64,000 bases of DNA, taken from positions 192,521 to 256,520 of the forward strand of contig NZ_RDQE01000005.1 in assembly GCF_003697845.1 (NCBI RefSeq), in the 5' to 3' direction. How positions within the stretch are numbered: the first letter of the stretch is position 1; each line of letters opens with the position of its first letter. The notes under the pieces are model-generated. The model had not been told where the DNA came from, searched no databases, and worked only from the letters and a program-made list of their open reading frames with translations. Shown here in pieces: positions 8,761-17,485 of the stretch. The position numbers were made by a program, and so were the translations under genes. This DNA is from Halobellus captivus. Its GTDB lineage: Archaea > Halobacteriota > Halobacteria > Halobacteriales > Haloferacaceae.

Positions 8761-10521
8761 CTACCGTCGTCGGGCCGGTGCGATCACGTCGCCGTCGTAC
8801 ACGACGCCGCGCTCGCCGTCGAGCGTCAGCGTGGTCCCGTCCGCCACGGAGTCGGGCAGCGTCACGCCGGAGACCATCGGCACGCCCAGTTCACGGGCGA
8901 CGACCGCGGGGTAGCCGGTCATCCCGGGACGGGCGTCGACGATCCCGGCGATCCGGTCGAGGTCGCCGGTGAACTCGCCATCGAAGTCGGACTCGAGCGC
9001 GACGATCGATCCCTCCGGAACCACGGAGAGGTCGCCGTCGGCGCTCCGATGGACCGGGGCGGCCACGCGGCCGGCGACGACCGCCTTCCCGGTGGCGACC
9101 GTCTCGGCCGCGATGTGGACCTTCAGCGTGTTCGTGGTGTTCGTCCCCTCCAGTTCCGTCAACATCCCCGAGAGGACCACGAGGGTGTCGCCGGAGGCGG
9201 CCGCACCGGTGTCGATCGCGGCGTCGACGGCGTTGTCGAGGACGGTCTCCATGTCGTGGGCGTATTCGGTGGTGACCGGCTGGACGCCCCACGACAGCGC
9301 GAGCTGGCGTCGCACGCGGTCGTCCGGCGTGGTCGCGACCACCGGAACCCCGGGGCGAAACATGGCGGTCTTCCGGGCGGTGTATCCGGACTCCGAGACC
9401 GCGACCACGGTCGACGCGCCGATGTCGCGGGCGAGGTACCGTGCCGAGCGCGCCAGCGCCTCGGTCCGGGAGCCGTCGGCGGCGGCCGGCACCCGCTGTT
9501 CGCGCGTCTCGGCGTACTCCTCGCTGGTCTCGACCTCGCGGACGATCCGGTCCATCGTCTCGACGACCCGGATCGGGTGGTCGCCGATGGCGGTCTCGCC
9601 CGAGAGCATCACCGCGTCGGTCCCGTCGAGGACCGCGTTGGCGACGTCGGAGGCCTCCGCGCGGGTGGGCCGTCGGGAGCGGATCATCGAGTCCAGCATC
9701 TCGGTCGCCGTGATCACCGGAACGCCTCGGTCGACGCAGGTACGGATGATCCGTTTCTGGATCATGGGTACGTCCTCGAGCGGACACTCGACGCCGAGAT
9801 CGCCGCGGGCGACCATCACGCCGTCGGCGGCGTCGACGATGCCCGACAGGTTCTCGACCGCTCCGGCGCGCTCGATCTTCGCGATCACCGGGACGTCGTC
9901 GCCGCCGTACTCCTCGAGACGGTCGGCGATCCGGTAGACGTCGTCGGCGTCGCGGACGAACGAGGCGGCGACGAAGTCGGCGTCCGCGCGTGCGGCGAGC
10001 CGGAGCTCCCCCTCGTCCTCCGGCGTGATGAGGTCGACGTCGATCGCGACCCCCGGGAGGTTGACCCCCTTCCGGGAGCCGAGTTCGCCCCCGGAGACCA
10101 CCCGCGCGACGACCGAACCGTCCTCGTCGACCCGCTCGACGCGGCACTCGATCCGGCCGTCGTCCAGGAGGACCGTGTCGCCGGAAGCCGCCGCGGCGAT
10201 CGAGTGGGTAAGCCCGATCCGCTCCGGCGTGGCGTCCGTCCCCTCGTGGAACGCCACCTCGGAGTCGGTCTCGATCCGGATCGGGTCGTCGATCTCGGCG
10301 GTTCGAACCTCGGGACCCTTCAGGTCGACCATCACCGCGAGCGGGTCGTCGATCTCGTCGTCGACGTCGCGGACGCGCTCGATGACGTCCTCGCGGTGGG
10401 CCGTCGTCCCGTGGCTGGCGTTGAGTCGGGCGACCGACATCCCCGCGGTCGCGAGACCGCGGATCGTGTTCCGGTCGTCCGACGCCGGCCCCAGCGTACA
10501 GACGATCTTGGCGTTTCGCAT
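8761..10521 (-). CDS. pyk: Pyruvate kinase with C-terminal swivel domain
   Basis: Makes pyruvate and ATP from phosphoenolpyruvate and ADP, the last step of glycolysis. Seen: 586 residues. It starts MRNAKIVCTLGPAS, followed by the ARLNASHGT loop, the catalytic Lys in VPVIAKIERAGAVEN, VMVARGDLGVECPLE, and the RPTRAEASDVANAVLDGTDA block. After ~480 an extra domain of the PEP-utilising/phosphohistidine swivel type follows (GMTGYPAVVARELGVPMVSG). That domain occurs in many haloarchaeal and Bacillus enzymes. The start at 10521 is preferred over 10557 because a CTTTTTCC box precedes it by ~27 nt. Confidence 0.95.
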   Translation of the reverse strand: MRNAKIVCTLGPASDDRNTIRGLATAGMSVARLNASHGTTAHREDVIERVRDVDDEIDDPLAVMVDLKGPEVRTAEIDDPIRIETDSEVAFHEGTDATPERIGLTHSIAAAASGDTVLLDDGRIECRVERVDEDGSVVARVVSGGELGSRKGVNLPGVAIDVDLITPEDEGELRLAARADADFVAASFVRDADDVYRIADRLEEYGGDDVPVIAKIERAGAVENLSGIVDAADGVMVARGDLGVECPLEDVPMIQKRIIRTCVDRGVPVITATEMLDSMIRSRRPTRAEASDVANAVLDGTDAVMLSGETAIGDHPIRVVETMDRIVREVETSEEYAETREQRVPAAADGSRTEALARSARYLARDIGASTVVAVSESGYTARKTAMFRPGVPVVATTPDDRVRRQLALSWGVQPVTTEYAHDMETVLDNAVDAAIDTGAAASGDTLVVLSGMLTELEGTNTTNTLKVHIAAETVATGKAVVAGRVAAPVHRSADGDLSVVPEGSIVALESDFDGEFTGDLDRIAGIVDARPGMTGYPAVVARELGVPMVSGVTLPDSVADGTTLTLDGERGVVYDGDVIAPARRR

Positions 10522-10823
10522 ACCCTCCGTTCGGCACAGCCTCGGAAAAAGCCACACGGTCGAGCCGCGATCCGTGCGAGACCAGATACGAGAGATAGAG
10601 CCGTCCAGAAGCCACGATACGGCCGAACGACGAGAAACGATCCGGGTCGATCACGACGGATTCGAGGCCGCACGACGGGTCCGACGCGAGCCCCGACGGG
10701 ACTGCCGGGCGAAGGGAGGACGAGAGACGACGACCGAGTCGGGCGCCGTTCGGACGGTCGTGCGACACGAAGTGTCATTTGGAACGAAATACATATGAAC
10801 TTACTAACACTGTGGATCGACGA
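10522..10823. other. Intergenic region between divergent genes
   Basis: Holds the pyk promoter (CTTTTTCC just upstream of 10521) and, on the other strand, an AT-rich box (GAAATACATATG at about 10786-10796) for the HTH gene. The ~230 nt between are GC-rich with no gene, repeat or hairpin recognised. Confidence 0.5.
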
Positions 10824-11726
10824 ATGGAAAGCCTCGCCTCGGCTCGATCCCGCGACGCGCTCGCGTTCTCCGTTCTCGACAGCGAGGTCAGGCTCGCCAT
10901 CCTCGATTCGTTGTACGATCGGACGGTCGCATCCGGACCGCTCGCGGGCAACGCCACGTACTCGACGATCAAAGCCGACGTCGGCGTCGAGGACAGCGGC
11001 CGGTTCAGCTACCACCTCGACAAGCTCACCGACCGGTTCGTCACGAAGACCGAGACCGGGTATCGGCTCGCCGAGTCCGGCCGGGAGGTGATCCGGCTCC
11101 GGCGGACCGGCGCGTTCACGGCCGACCCAAACGTCGAGGCGACGCAGGTCGACGGGGAGTGTTACCGCTGTGGAGGAGGCATTCAGGCATTCTACCGCAG
11201 AGGGTATCTCGTGACGCAGTGTCGGGAGTGTATCGGACTGATCGATCACGAGCTCGTCGCCGACGGCACGCTCGCGTCGCTCTCGTACCCGCCGTCGGGC
11301 GTGTCGGGGATCGACATCGAGACCGCCTTCGAACGCTCGCATCTCAGGTCGGTACACACCTTTCGAGCGATGGCCGACGGGTTCTGTCCGAACTGTGGAC
11401 ACGGCGTGAGGGTCACGCTTCCCCCCGGCGACGGCGAGAAACCGGGAGACGACGGATACGGGTTCAGCCACGTGAACCACGACGGGATGGTCCGGTTCGC
11501 GTGTACCCACTGCGGGCACCGACACCTGTCACACCCGCTCTACGCCACCGACGACCGCGAGCCGATGGCGGACTTCTTCGCGACGAACGGGATCGCTCCC
11601 GGGTGGGACCGCCTCGCCACGGTGATGTCGTGGCCGGTCACCGTCGGGGACGCGGAGCTCGTCTTCGAGACCCCGGACGGGATCCGCTTCCGGGTCGACG
11701 ACGAACTCGAGGTCCGGCGGGAGTAG
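10824..11726 (+). CDS. Winged-helix protein with two zinc-ribbon cysteine sets
   Basis: Probable transcription regulator, 300 residues from the ATG at 10824. The N-terminus is an ArsR-like winged helix (AFSVLDSEVRLAILDSLYD, then YSTIKADVGVEDSGRFSYHL). Two CxxC pairs follow in the middle (CYRCGGG, QCRECIG) and two more later (CPNCGHG, CTHCGHR), suggesting two zinc-binding knuckles. The C-terminal half is a mixed domain that may sense a ligand. The architecture fits a widespread haloarchaeal family of wHTH plus zinc-ribbon proteins (DUF7347/DUF7351 as recalled). An in-frame GTG at 10812 is an alternative start. Confidence 0.75.
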   Translation: MESLASARSRDALAFSVLDSEVRLAILDSLYDRTVASGPLAGNATYSTIKADVGVEDSGRFSYHLDKLTDRFVTKTETGYRLAESGREVIRLRRTGAFTADPNVEATQVDGECYRCGGGIQAFYRRGYLVTQCRECIGLIDHELVADGTLASLSYPPSGVSGIDIETAFERSHLRSVHTFRAMADGFCPNCGHGVRVTLPPGDGEKPGDDGYGFSHVNHDGMVRFACTHCGHRHLSHPLYATDDREPMADFFATNGIAPGWDRLATVMSWPVTVGDAELVFETPDGIRFRVDDELEVRRE

Positions 11727-11827
11727 TCGATCCAGAACGCCGCCCAACGGGCACGATCGACTCGAAACCTCGGGCAGCCAAGGGGACCGCCCCGACGACT
11801 TTTGCCGATCGCCGCCGAAGGCCATCC

Positions 11828-12625
11828 ATGACCGGGGGCGACGCCACGACGCCGTACACGCGCCACGCCGGATTCTACGACCGGATCGCGGCCGACGCGC
11901 CGATCGTCGCCGGGCTCCGCCGGCGGGTCGTCGACGTGCTCGATCCGGGGCGCGGCGACGTCGTCGTCGAGATGGGGTGTGGAACCGGCGCGAACCTGTC
12001 GCCCCTCCGCGATCGAGTCGGTCCGGGCGGAACCGTGATCGGACTCGACGTCTCGGCCGGGATGCTCGACCGCGCTCGTGGCCGGATCGAACGGGCGGGC
12101 TGGCGGAACGTCCACGTCGCCCGCGCGGACGCGAGGCGATCGCCGATACCGACAGGGGCCGACGTCGACGACGGGAACGAGCGATTCCGGTCGATCGAGG
12201 TCGACGCCGTGCTCGCGACGTTCCTCACCGGCATGCTCGAGGACCCCGCGGGCGCGGTCGACGGGTGGTGCGGGCTCGTCGCCGACACGCGAGGAGGACC
12301 GGACCGATCCCGCCGCCGGTCGGGTCGCGTCTGTATCGCGGGGCTCGCACGGAGCACCCGGCCGCTCGGCCGCCTCCTCAATCCGGGATTCGCCGGGATC
12401 GTCCGTGCCGCGGCTCCGTCGGGATGGGACGACGGGCTCCGCGACGGGAACGACCAGGAGGGGCGGGGCGACCGGGAGAAACGGAAGCGGCGGGCGGTCG
12501 AGGTCCTCGACGAGCGGGCGCTGGCCGCACACCGTCGGATCCACGAGCGGTGTTCGGACGCGACCACGACGCGCGAGATCGCGGGGTTCGCGCGGGTCAC
12601 CGCGGGCACGGTCGATCCGAGCTAG
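11828..12625 (+). CDS. Class I SAM-dependent methyltransferase
   Basis: 265 residues. The AdoMet-binding fold is visible: VVVEMGCGTGANLSPL (motif I), GTVIGLDVSAGMLDRAR (motif II) and DAVLATFLTGMLEDP (post-motif). An Arg/Gly-rich stretch about 155-220 (RSRRRSGRVC; NDQEGRGDREKRKRR) interrupts the usual fold and may be disordered. The last part carries hydrophobic and His residues typical of substrate lids, but no substrate can be named. It lies ~100 nt after the HTH gene on the same strand and has its own weak CTTTTG box. Confidence 0.72.
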   Translation: MTGGDATTPYTRHAGFYDRIAADAPIVAGLRRRVVDVLDPGRGDVVVEMGCGTGANLSPLRDRVGPGGTVIGLDVSAGMLDRARGRIERAGWRNVHVARADARRSPIPTGADVDDGNERFRSIEVDAVLATFLTGMLEDPAGAVDGWCGLVADTRGGPDRSRRRSGRVCIAGLARSTRPLGRLLNPGFAGIVRAAAPSGWDDGLRDGNDQEGRGDREKRKRRAVEVLDERALAAHRRIHERCSDATTTREIAGFARVTAGTVDPS

Positions 12626-12659
12626 ATCGACCGAAACGGGGGTCGAAGCCGGTCGTCGG

Positions 12660-13586
12660 TCAGTCGTCGGCAGGGGCGGGTCGCGAGGAGAGTTCGACGT
12701 CGCCGGCGTCGACGCCGAGCTCGTCGAGTGCGGCCTGTGCCGCGCGCTTGCCGGAGACGAGCATCGCGCCGAAGGTCGGCCCCATCCGCGGGAGCCCGTA
12801 GGCCGTCGCGACCGCCATGCCGCTCGCGACGAGTCCGTCGTGGACGACGCCGGTGTGTTCGACGACCGCGTCCTCGCTCTCGCCGACCCACATCGAGTCG
12901 TGGCCGGGCGAGTCGTGGCCTGGCGCGCCGTACTCGTCGTCGCCCGTCGCGTCCATCCCCCCGTCGTGTGCCCTGGCGTGTTCGATCCCGGGCGCGGAGA
13001 ACACGCCGCGCTCGTCGAGCTTGGAGATCGCGACCGCGTCGTGGCCGGTGGCGTCGATCACGACCTCGGCCTCCACCGCGATCGGGTCGACGCAGGTGAT
13101 CTCGCGCGGGAGCGCGTGGACGGGCGTCCAGTTCATCACGATCCCGCCGACGCGGTGGTCCTCGCGGACGACGAGGTCGGTGAACTCGGTCATGTTCTGG
13201 ATCTTGGCCCCCGCGTCGCAGGCCGCCTTGATCAACCCCGAACACGCCGTCGGTCCGTTGGCGACGTAGAGGTCCTCGACGCCGTCGGCGGGCTCGAAGT
13301 CGACGTCGAGGTCGGAGAGCACCTCCTGGGCGGGGTCGCGGACGGTCACCTTGTTCATGAGGAAGCCGCCGAGCCAGAAGCCGCCGCCGAGGTAGTTGTT
13401 CTTCTCGACGACCATCACCTTCACGCCGCGGTCGGCGAGTTCCTTCGCCGCCATCAGTCCGGACGGGCCGCCCCCGATCACGATGGCATCGCTTTCGGAG
13501 AACTCGAGGAACTCCTCGGACCAGTCCCGACCGATGGCGCGCGTTACGTCCGTCTCGCTCACGTCGCTGAAGCCGTCGAACTCCAT
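12660..13586 (-). CDS. thi4: Thiazole synthase Thi4, cysteine type
   Basis: Makes the thiazole moiety of thiamine from NAD and glycine. Seen: 308 residues. The dinucleotide-binding motif is [15 protein letters not shown], followed by the [15 protein letters not shown] and WLGGFLMNK regions. The GHDA segment is followed by a C-terminal [13 protein letters not shown] block. The sulfur-donor position is Cys165 (in [13 protein letters not shown]), matching the active-site cysteine reported for the Haloferax volcanii homologue, so a self-sacrificing mechanism is likely rather than the sulfide-using His type. The SPGHDS stretch shows a small internal duplication. Promoter region contains a palindrome (13599-13619). 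Confidence 0.95.
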   Translation of the reverse strand: MEFDGFSDVSETDVTRAIGRDWSEEFLEFSESDAIVIGGGPSGLMAAKELADRGVKVMVVEKNNYLGGGFWLGGFLMNKVTVRDPAQEVLSDLDVDFEPADGVEDLYVANGPTACSGLIKAACDAGAKIQNMTEFTDLVVREDHRVGGIVMNWTPVHALPREITCVDPIAVEAEVVIDATGHDAVAISKLDERGVFSAPGIEHARAHDGGMDATGDDEYGAPGHDSPGHDSMWVGESEDAVVEHTGVVHDGLVASGMAVATAYGLPRMGPTFGAMLVSGKRAAQAALDELGVDAGDVELSSRPAPADD

Positions 13587-13598
13587 GGTACGACCGAG

Positions 13599-13619
13599 TA
13601 ATACTACTAAGTTGTATTA
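13599..13619 (-). promoter_or_regulatory. Palindrome over the thi4 promoter, candidate operator
   Basis: Inverted repeat TAATAC (13599-13604) / GTATTA (13614-13619) with a 9-nt spacer. It spans about -13 to -33 from the thi4 ATG, where the TATA box of a leaderless gene should lie. A bound protein would collide with TBP/TFB. A ThiR-type regulator is encoded at 21628 (inference). Confidence 0.55.
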
Positions 13620-13659
13620 GTCGTTGTGGTCGGAACCGCTCGGGTTATCGTGAGGAGGG

Positions 13660-13750
13660 CGAACGGGAGCGGCCATCGGGAGGGGAACGAACGGGAGCGG
13701 CCATCGGGAGGGGAACGAACGGGAGCGGCCATCGAGAGGGGAACGAACGG
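13660..13750. repeat. 28-bp tandem repeat between thi4 and rpl37ae
   Basis: Units begin at 13660, 13688, 13716 and 13744 (last one partial), a 28-bp period. The core CGAACGGGAGCGGCCATCG is identical in the three full copies except for a change at the end of the third. Short flank pieces rich in GGGAGGGGAA link them. It is non-coding: 28 is not a multiple of three and the region lies between two gene starts. Confidence 0.9.
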
Positions 13751-13824
13751 AACGCGCCACGGAGACGCACGGGCGTGGCCGACTCGTAGCCTTTTTACGC
13801 ACGCTCGGGGTATTCGGGCACACT

Positions 13825-14091
13825 ATGGCTGAGGACAAGGCACGAAGCACCGGCAGCGCGGGCCGATTCGGGGCCCGGTACGGCCGCGTCGCCAGAAAGC
13901 GGGTCAAGGACATCGAAGCGGAGATGCGCAACGCGACCGTCGACGGCGACGACGTCAAGCGCGTCGGCACCGGCATCTGGGTGAACGAGGAGACCGGCGA
14001 GACGTTCACCGGCGGGGCCTACCGCCCCGAGACTCCCGGCGGTCGGACCGTCCGCCGCTCCATCCGCGCCGCGCTCGCCGACGAGGAATAA
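13825..14091 (+). CDS. rpl37ae: 50S ribosomal protein L37Ae, without zinc-finger cysteines
   Basis: Large-subunit ribosomal protein, 88 residues. The N-terminal [19 protein letters not shown] and C-terminal [20 protein letters not shown] match archaeal L37Ae. The middle should carry a C-x2-C ... C-x2-C zinc finger. Here it reads [20 protein letters not shown] then ETGETFTGG: no Cys at all, though the GTGIW anchor remains. First gene of rpl37ae-rpoP-pcc1-pfdB-DUF3194. A TATA-like CTTTTTACGC lies ~25-33 nt before the ATG. Confidence 0.93.
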   Translation: MAEDKARSTGSAGRFGARYGRVARKRVKDIEAEMRNATVDGDDVKRVGTGIWVNEETGETFTGGAYRPETPGGRTVRRSIRAALADEE

Positions 14092-14225
14092 TGAGTTACA
14101 AGTGTTCCCGCTGTAAGCGCGACGTCACGCTCGACGAGTACGGCGGCGTCCGCTGTCCCTACTGTGGCCACCGCGTCCTCCTGAAGGAGCGCGGCGGCGA
14201 CATCAAGGAAGTCGACGTCGAGTAG
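14091..14225 (+). CDS. rpoP: DNA-directed RNA polymerase subunit P (Rpo12)
   Basis: 44-residue zinc-ribbon subunit of archaeal RNA polymerase. Seen: [17 protein letters not shown] and [15 protein letters not shown] give the four Cys ligands. The start overlaps the last base of the rpl37ae stop codon (TAATG). Conserved archaeal gene order. Its intact cysteines contrast with the Cys-free L37Ae just before it. Confidence 0.96.
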   Translation: MSYKCSRCKRDVTLDEYGGVRCPYCGHRVLLKERGGDIKEVDVE

Positions 14226-14238
14226 CCGGACCCCCGCC

Positions 14239-14571
14239 GTGACCGACCGCGACGCGTCGACGACCGAACCCGCCGACGCCGCGCCGGCGGCCGACGTCGA
14301 CCGCGACCACGGGACGCTTCTCTCCTTCGAGTACCCCGACGAGCCCCGCGCGAGGACCGTCGCCGACGCGCTCGCGCCCGAGGTCGGCGAGCTCGACGAG
14401 TCGCGGTCGCGGGCGACCGTCTCCCGGGACGGGTCCGCCGTTCGCGTCCGCGTGACCGCCACGGACCTCGTCGCGTTGCGGGCGGGTATCACCAGTTGGT
14501 CGCGACTGGTCGCGGTCGCCGAACGGGTGAGCCGGGGACGATACGTCGATCGAGAGGACGACGACCGGTAG
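14239..14571 (+). CDS. pcc1: KEOPS complex subunit Pcc1
   Basis: Dimerising subunit of the KEOPS complex that makes t6A in tRNA. Seen: 110 residues from a GTG start 13 nt after rpoP. An Asp/Ala-rich N-terminus is followed by the Pcc1 core TLLSFEYPDEPRARTVADAL and RVRVTATDLVALRAGITSWS, ending RLVAVAERVSRG. Operon position next to rpoP and prefoldin supports the call. It is one small subunit; kae1-bud32 are outside the window. Confidence 0.88.
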   Translation: MTDRDASTTEPADAAPAADVDRDHGTLLSFEYPDEPRARTVADALAPEVGELDESRSRATVSRDGSAVRVRVTATDLVALRAGITSWSRLVAVAERVSRGRYVDREDDDR

Positions 14572-14700
14572 CGCGCCGATCGGGAACCCGTCGATCGATC
14601 GACTTCATCCGTTTCGGACCGTCTTCCGTCCATTTTCGGCGGTTTTCGTCCTCATCGGAGAAGTCGGGGGTTTTTCCGTCCGGACCGTCTCGGTCCACCC

Positions 14701-15096
14701 ATGCAAGGGAACATGCCGCCCGAGGCACAGGAGAAGATAGAGGAGCTTCAGGAGCTGCAGGAGACCGCACAGCAGGTCGCGGAGCAGAAGGAGCAGGCGA
14801 AGACGGCGCTCAACGAGTCGAAGACGGCGCTCGACGCCTTAGAGGACGTCGACGAGGACGCCGGCATGTACCGCGAGATCGGCGAGGTTCTCGTCGAGAC
14901 CGACTACGAGTCCGCCTACGACGACCTCGAGAACAAGGTCGACTCCCTCGAGGTCCGCGTCGAGCAGCTCGAGAAGCAGGAGGAGCGCGTCCAGGAGCAG
15001 TTCGACGACCTCCAGGGCGAGCTCCAGCAGATGCTCCAGGGCGGCGCCGGCGGCGGCCCGATGGGTCCCGGCGGCCCGGGCGCGGGCGGCGCGTAA
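14701..15096 (+). CDS. pfdB: Prefoldin subunit beta
   Basis: Chaperone subunit of the archaeal prefoldin hexamer that hands unfolded proteins to the thermosome. Seen: 131 residues. Long N- and C-terminal coiled coils ([38 protein letters not shown]) flank the short beta-hairpin segment [14 protein letters not shown]. The Gly/Pro-rich tail ([18 protein letters not shown]) is flexible. A GGTTTTTCCG box ~25-30 nt upstream suggests its own promoter despite the operon-like order. Confidence 0.95.
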   Translation: MQGNMPPEAQEKIEELQELQETAQQVAEQKEQAKTALNESKTALDALEDVDEDAGMYREIGEVLVETDYESAYDDLENKVDSLEVRVEQLEKQEERVQEQFDDLQGELQQMLQGGAGGGPMGPGGPGAGGA

Positions 15097-15102
15097 CGAC
15101 CG

Positions 15103-15384
15103 ATGAACGAGGACGCGTCGAGCGACGGGAAAGCCGACGCCGACCCCACCGACGAGGAAGTCGTCCGGACCGCCGCCGAGGCGGCCGAGGGTGTCGTTTT
15201 CAAACGATACGACCAGTCGGCCGTGACCGACCTCGACGTCACGATCACCTTCGAGGACGGCGTCCTCGACGTGGACGTCTACCTGAACGCCCCGGACGGC
15301 CCCGACCATCCCGACCCCGAGGCGGTCGCCGAGGCGGCCACGGAGGCCGCGGGCGACGCCGTCGACGAACTGTTCGAGGAGTAG
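15103..15384 (+). CDS. DUF3194 family protein
   Basis: 93 residues; the start follows the pfdB stop by 6 nt. The acidic N-terminus (about 1-20) is followed by VVRTAAEAAEGVVFKRYDQS, VTDLDVTITFEDGVLDVDVY and a C-terminal AEAATEAAGDAVDELFEE helix. That pattern is typical of the small archaeal DUF3194 family that sits behind prefoldin beta. Function unknown; its position suggests a translation- or folding-linked role (inference). Confidence 0.85.
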   Translation: MNEDASSDGKADADPTDEEVVRTAAEAAEGVVFKRYDQSAVTDLDVTITFEDGVLDVDVYLNAPDGPDHPDPEAVAEAATEAAGDAVDELFEE

Positions 15385-15469
15385 GCGGCGGACCGATCCT
15401 CTCCGCCTACGGTTCGTTTCGTTCCGAGCGGACGCGCCGTTCAGGTCGCTCGAGGGCGCTCGGGACCGC

Positions 15470-17485
15470 TCACGTCAGGAAGAACAACAGTACGCTCACC
15501 GACATGGCGAAGAGCGTCACCGCCGCCGCCAACGCCGCCCCGAGCGAGAGCGCGGCGTTGGCCTGCGTCGCCAGCGTCTCGGTTCGGTCGTTGCCGAACA
15601 CCGTCACCGTCGTGCGTTCCGTCCCCCCGCCGACGGCGACGGGCTCGAGGTCCTCGCGCGCGTCGACCGCGAGCGACCGGACCGTCTCGCACAGCGCGTC
15701 CGCGTCGACCTCCCCGCCGACCCGGTTGTCCGCGCGGGTGCGGTTGACGACGTGGTTGTCGGTGGTCATCACCTCGACGTGGTCGACGCCGGTCGCCTCG
15801 CGGACGGCCGAGAGCACGTCCTCGCGGAGCCCGGGAACCATGTTGTTGCCGTCGATGAGGACGTAGGCGGCCTCGACGCCGGCGACGCGCGTGACCGCGA
15901 CGCGGACGCCGAGCGGGCCGATCCCCTCCTCGGGCGTCCACCCGGTCGGGTCCCACGCCACGCCGAGTTCCGTCCGGCCGCGGTCGGCCTCGGCCGTTTC
16001 CTCCCCGGCGAGCCCGGCGGCGTCGTACAGGTCGTAGGAGCGTTTCGACCCCGGCGTGACGTGTCCGAGGTCGGGACCGGCCCCCGACAGCCCGGTGTGG
16101 CAGTTGTGGCCGTCGACGAGGAGCACGTCCGCCACCCCGTCGCTTCGGAACTCCGCGCGCGCGGATTGGCCGACCGCGAAGTCGACGTCGTCGGCCGAAC
16201 CCGGCGCGAACGTGGAGACCGCGAGCGCGGCGTCGCCGAACCGCTGGGCGAGCATCGACGACTCGCCGGACTCGACCGAGAGCGGGACCGTCCCCTCCCG
16301 CCGGAACGTCGCGCCGTCGAGCGCGCGGTCGGCGGCGTCGATGACGCAGTCGACCTCCGTCTCGGAGACGAGGTTGAAGTCGTGGCCGGCGGTCGCGTGC
16401 GGCGGGAACCCGATCCCCTCTGCCGAGAGCGCGACCCGACGTGGGAGGTCACCGCCGCCGATCTCGCCTAACGGACCGGGATGGATCATCGGCAACACGA
16501 ACCGGGCCTTCTCCTCGCCGAGCCGGTCGGGATCGACCGCCCCGCCGTCGGTGGTCGCCGATTCCCGGTCAGCGCCGTCGCGGTCGTTCGGGTCGCCATC
16601 GCGATCGTTCGGATCCTCGTCGTCCGCGAGGGTCCGGAACGACAGCACCGAGACGGGGACGACCGCCTCCTGTCCGAGCCGCTCGAAGAACCGCTCCAGA
16701 TCGCGGGACTCCTCGGCGGCGTAGCCGATGAACCCGCGGATGAAGTCCAGCACCGAGACATCGAGCGCGCGCCGCCAGGGGCGCTCGACCGCGACGAGGA
16801 ACGCCCAGACGGCGACCGCGTAGAGCAGACAGAGCGCCGCCAACAACAGGAAGTGGTCGAGCGTCACCGCGTCGAATATCGGCGGGCCGTGGTCGGTTCG
16901 CGAGAGGAACACGACGTACGCCTCGTAGGCGGATCCCCCGTCGATGAGGAGGCGCGCGGTCCCGCCGTACACGAACAGCAGGACGGCGGCGACGACCGTC
17001 TGGACCGACGCGGGGACGCTGGCGACGGGCAGCGAGACCCGAGAGACCGCGAGGACGGCGAGAAGCCGGAGGGCGAAGATCGACGCGAGCGCGACGACGA
17101 GCGCGTCGAAGACGAACCGCTGGGAGAGCCCGAGGACGGCGGCGAAGACGCCGGCGACGACGAGCACGACGACGACGAACAGCTCGCACAGAAGCGCCAG
17201 AAGCGCCGACCGGTCGTTGGTGAGCCCGCCGCCGAGCGCGCGGTCGATCGTCGTCGTCGTGAGCGCGGCGACGACCGTCGGCGCCCCGAGGAAGACGATC
17301 CCCTGCCAGGCGTCCTGGCCGACGAGCAACACGGGATACCTCGACCCCATCGTCGAAGCGGAGTCGAAGACGGCGATCCCCGTGAGCCCGCCGAGGAGCA
17401 CGGCGAACGCGAGCGTCCTGGGCCAACGTGGCGCGCGGAAGATGAACTTGGAGAGCCCGGCGAGCCGCCCCTGTGTCGCGGTCAC
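15470..17485 (-). CDS. DUF2070 family membrane protein
   Basis: 671 residues. About six membrane helices lie in the first ~240 residues (TLAFAVLLGGLTGIAVF; LLALLCELFVVVVLVVAG; FLLLAALCLLYAVAVWAFLV). A large soluble domain of ~370 residues follows, with conserved-looking motifs MIHPGPLGEIGGGDLPRR, TAGHDFNLVSE, LLVDGHNCHTG and DNHVVNRTRADN. One last helix closes the protein (ALAAAVTLFAMSVSVLLFFL). The soluble core has His/Asp-rich patches suggesting a metal site, but no reaction is known. A Asp/Arg linker (DPNDRDGDPNDRDG) shows a small duplication. Confidence 0.88.
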   Translation of the reverse strand: MTATQGRLAGLSKFIFRAPRWPRTLAFAVLLGGLTGIAVFDSASTMGSRYPVLLVGQDAWQGIVFLGAPTVVAALTTTTIDRALGGGLTNDRSALLALLCELFVVVVLVVAGVFAAVLGLSQRFVFDALVVALASIFALRLLAVLAVSRVSLPVASVPASVQTVVAAVLLFVYGGTARLLIDGGSAYEAYVVFLSRTDHGPPIFDAVTLDHFLLLAALCLLYAVAVWAFLVAVERPWRRALDVSVLDFIRGFIGYAAEESRDLERFFERLGQEAVVPVSVLSFRTLADDEDPNDRDGDPNDRDGADRESATTDGGAVDPDRLGEEKARFVLPMIHPGPLGEIGGGDLPRRVALSAEGIGFPPHATAGHDFNLVSETEVDCVIDAADRALDGATFRREGTVPLSVESGESSMLAQRFGDAALAVSTFAPGSADDVDFAVGQSARAEFRSDGVADVLLVDGHNCHTGLSGAGPDLGHVTPGSKRSYDLYDAAGLAGEETAEADRGRTELGVAWDPTGWTPEEGIGPLGVRVAVTRVAGVEAAYVLIDGNNMVPGLREDVLSAVREATGVDHVEVMTTDNHVVNRTRADNRVGGEVDADALCETVRSLAVDAREDLEPVAVGGGTERTTVTVFGNDRTETLATQANAALSLGAALAAAVTLFAMSVSVLLFFLT

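Noticed and set aside
10300-10325. GGTTCGAACC-type sequence resembling a tRNA T-loop
   Set aside because: Inside pyk, with no acceptor, D or anticodon arms around it; chance match in coding sequence.
13660-13750. Possible CRISPR array
   Set aside because: The 28-bp units are directly adjacent with no variable spacers; a plain tandem repeat. No cas genes nearby.
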